Assembly: GCA_964640385.1 (NCBI GenBank)
Contig: CAZXFL010000026.1
Coordinates: 1 to 21,937 of the forward strand
Length of the DNA stretch: 21,937 nt
From: JBBDIK01 sp964640385
GTDB lineage: Bacteria > Actinomycetota > UBA4738 > JBBDHU01
Direction: 5' to 3'
Below, piece after piece: positions 21,396 to 21,937 of the stretch; position 1 is the stretch's first letter; each line of letters begins with the position of its first letter. Made by a program: the position numbers and the translations under genes. Below the pieces are notes generated by a model that saw only the letters and a program-made list of their open reading frames with translations, was not told the DNA's origin and ran no database searches.

Positions 21396-21937
21396 AGCAG
21401 CGAAGCTCCAGATCATCGGCCTGAAGGCCGAGGTCGAGGGGAAGGAGATCCTCAAGGGCATCGACTTAGAGGTCTCACAGGACCAGGTCCACGCCATCAT
21501 GGGTCCGAACGGTTCTGGGAAATCGACCTTGGCCAATGTGGTGATGGGCCGGCCCGGCTACACGGTGACCGGCGGTACGATCGTGTTCAGGGGCGAGGAC
21601 ATCACCCGGCTCACGGCCGATCTGCGTGCGCAGCGCGGGTTGTTCCTGGCGATGCAATACCCGGTTGAGGTGCCGGGTGTCTCGGTCGTGAACTTCCTGC
21701 GGACGGCCTACCAGGCGGTCAAGAGCGAGCAGGTCAACGCGCTGGCGTTCCGCAAGCACATGAAGGAGAAGATGCAGCTCCTCGGGGTCGAAGACGCGAT
21801 GGTGGCCCGGTACGTGAATCAGGGGTTCTCCGGCGGCGAGAAGAAGAAGGTCGAGATCCTGCAGCTCGCGGTCCTGGAGCCTGCGATCGCCATCCTGGAC
21901 GAGACCGACTCGGGACTGGACATCGACTCGCTGAAGG
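21388..21937 (+). CDS. sufC: Fe-S cluster assembly ATPase SufC (3' end beyond the window)
   Basis: SufC is the ABC-type ATPase that drives conformational change in SufBC2D. The window shows the first 183 residues of an expected 250 or so. Visible are Walker A GPNGSGKST (39-47), the Q-loop (Q90 in AMQYPVEVPG), the ABC signature FSGGEKKK (147-154) and Walker B AILDETDSGLD (168-178), which is characteristic of SufC. The ATG at 21388 overlaps the Rieske gene's end by 8 nt and has GAGGTGA (21379-21385) upstream. The reading frame is open to the last base. sufS and sufU would be expected next in an actinobacterial suf operon but cannot be seen. Confidence 0.97.
   Translation, partial: MSEAAKLQIIGLKAEVEGKEILKGIDLEVSQDQVHAIMGPNGSGKSTLANVVMGRPGYTVTGGTIVFRGEDITRLTADLRAQRGLFLAMQYPVEVPGVSVVNFLRTAYQAVKSEQVNALAFRKHMKEKMQLLGVEDAMVARYVNQGFSGGEKKKVEILQLAVLEPAIAILDETDSGLDIDSLK

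Overview
The window is high-GC, densely packed and almost free of non-coding sequence. It looks like chromosomal core DNA of an actinobacterium or a close high-GC relative. Evidence for this is the Nif3-like / zinc-ribbon coiled-coil / RNase H gene order (also found in Mycobacterium), a suf operon with a Rieske ferredoxin between sufD and sufC (an order seen in actinomycetes such as Streptomyces), frequent GTG starts and TAGNNT-type -10 elements. I see no phage, transposon, CRISPR, tRNA or rRNA signal. The class cannot be fixed from the sequence alone.

Layout. (1) About 57-2421 (+): a tightly coupled trio of Nif3-like metal protein, coiled-coil zinc-ribbon protein and ribonuclease H. It is followed at 2457-2848 by the RNase P RNA gene rnpB, closed by a perfect 14-bp P1 helix. 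(2) 6743-2857 (-): a large soluble sensor histidine kinase (four PAS domains and one GAF) with lipA (lipoyl synthase) 11 nt downstream. (3) 6846-7739 (+): an acyl carrier protein domain fused to a PlsC-type acyltransferase, converging on lipB. (4) 13886-7736 (-): a NarL/LuxR-type response regulator, then lpd, E1-alpha, E1-beta, E2 and lipB, the last five almost overlapping. (5) 13946-15385 (+): a SufT-like MIP18-family protein and a two-domain thiosulfate sulfurtransferase. (6) 18099-15397 (-): a membrane GGDEF-EAL protein with an intact I-site. (7) 18287-21937 (+): sufB, sufD, a Rieske ferredoxin, and sufC cut by the window end.

How it fits together. Most of the window serves one biochemical theme. 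A 2-oxo acid dehydrogenase complex (E1, E2, E3) needs a lipoyl group on E2. LipB transfers octanoate from acyl-ACP, and LipA inserts two sulfurs, sacrificing a [4Fe-4S] cluster. The Suf machinery and SufT build and deliver such clusters, and sulfurtransferases handle sulfane sulfur. Two signalling proteins sit inside the transcription units: a histidine kinase in front of lipA, and a response regulator in front of lpd. The idea that they form a two-component system controlling lipoylation and 2-oxo acid oxidation is my inference and the most interesting hypothesis here. Other points to check are the ACP-acyltransferase fusion beside lipB, a strong hairpin touching the sufB ribosome binding site, a probable CTG start for E1-alpha, and a symmetric -10 element between the regulator and sufT. 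No gene in the window looks like a wholly unknown system.
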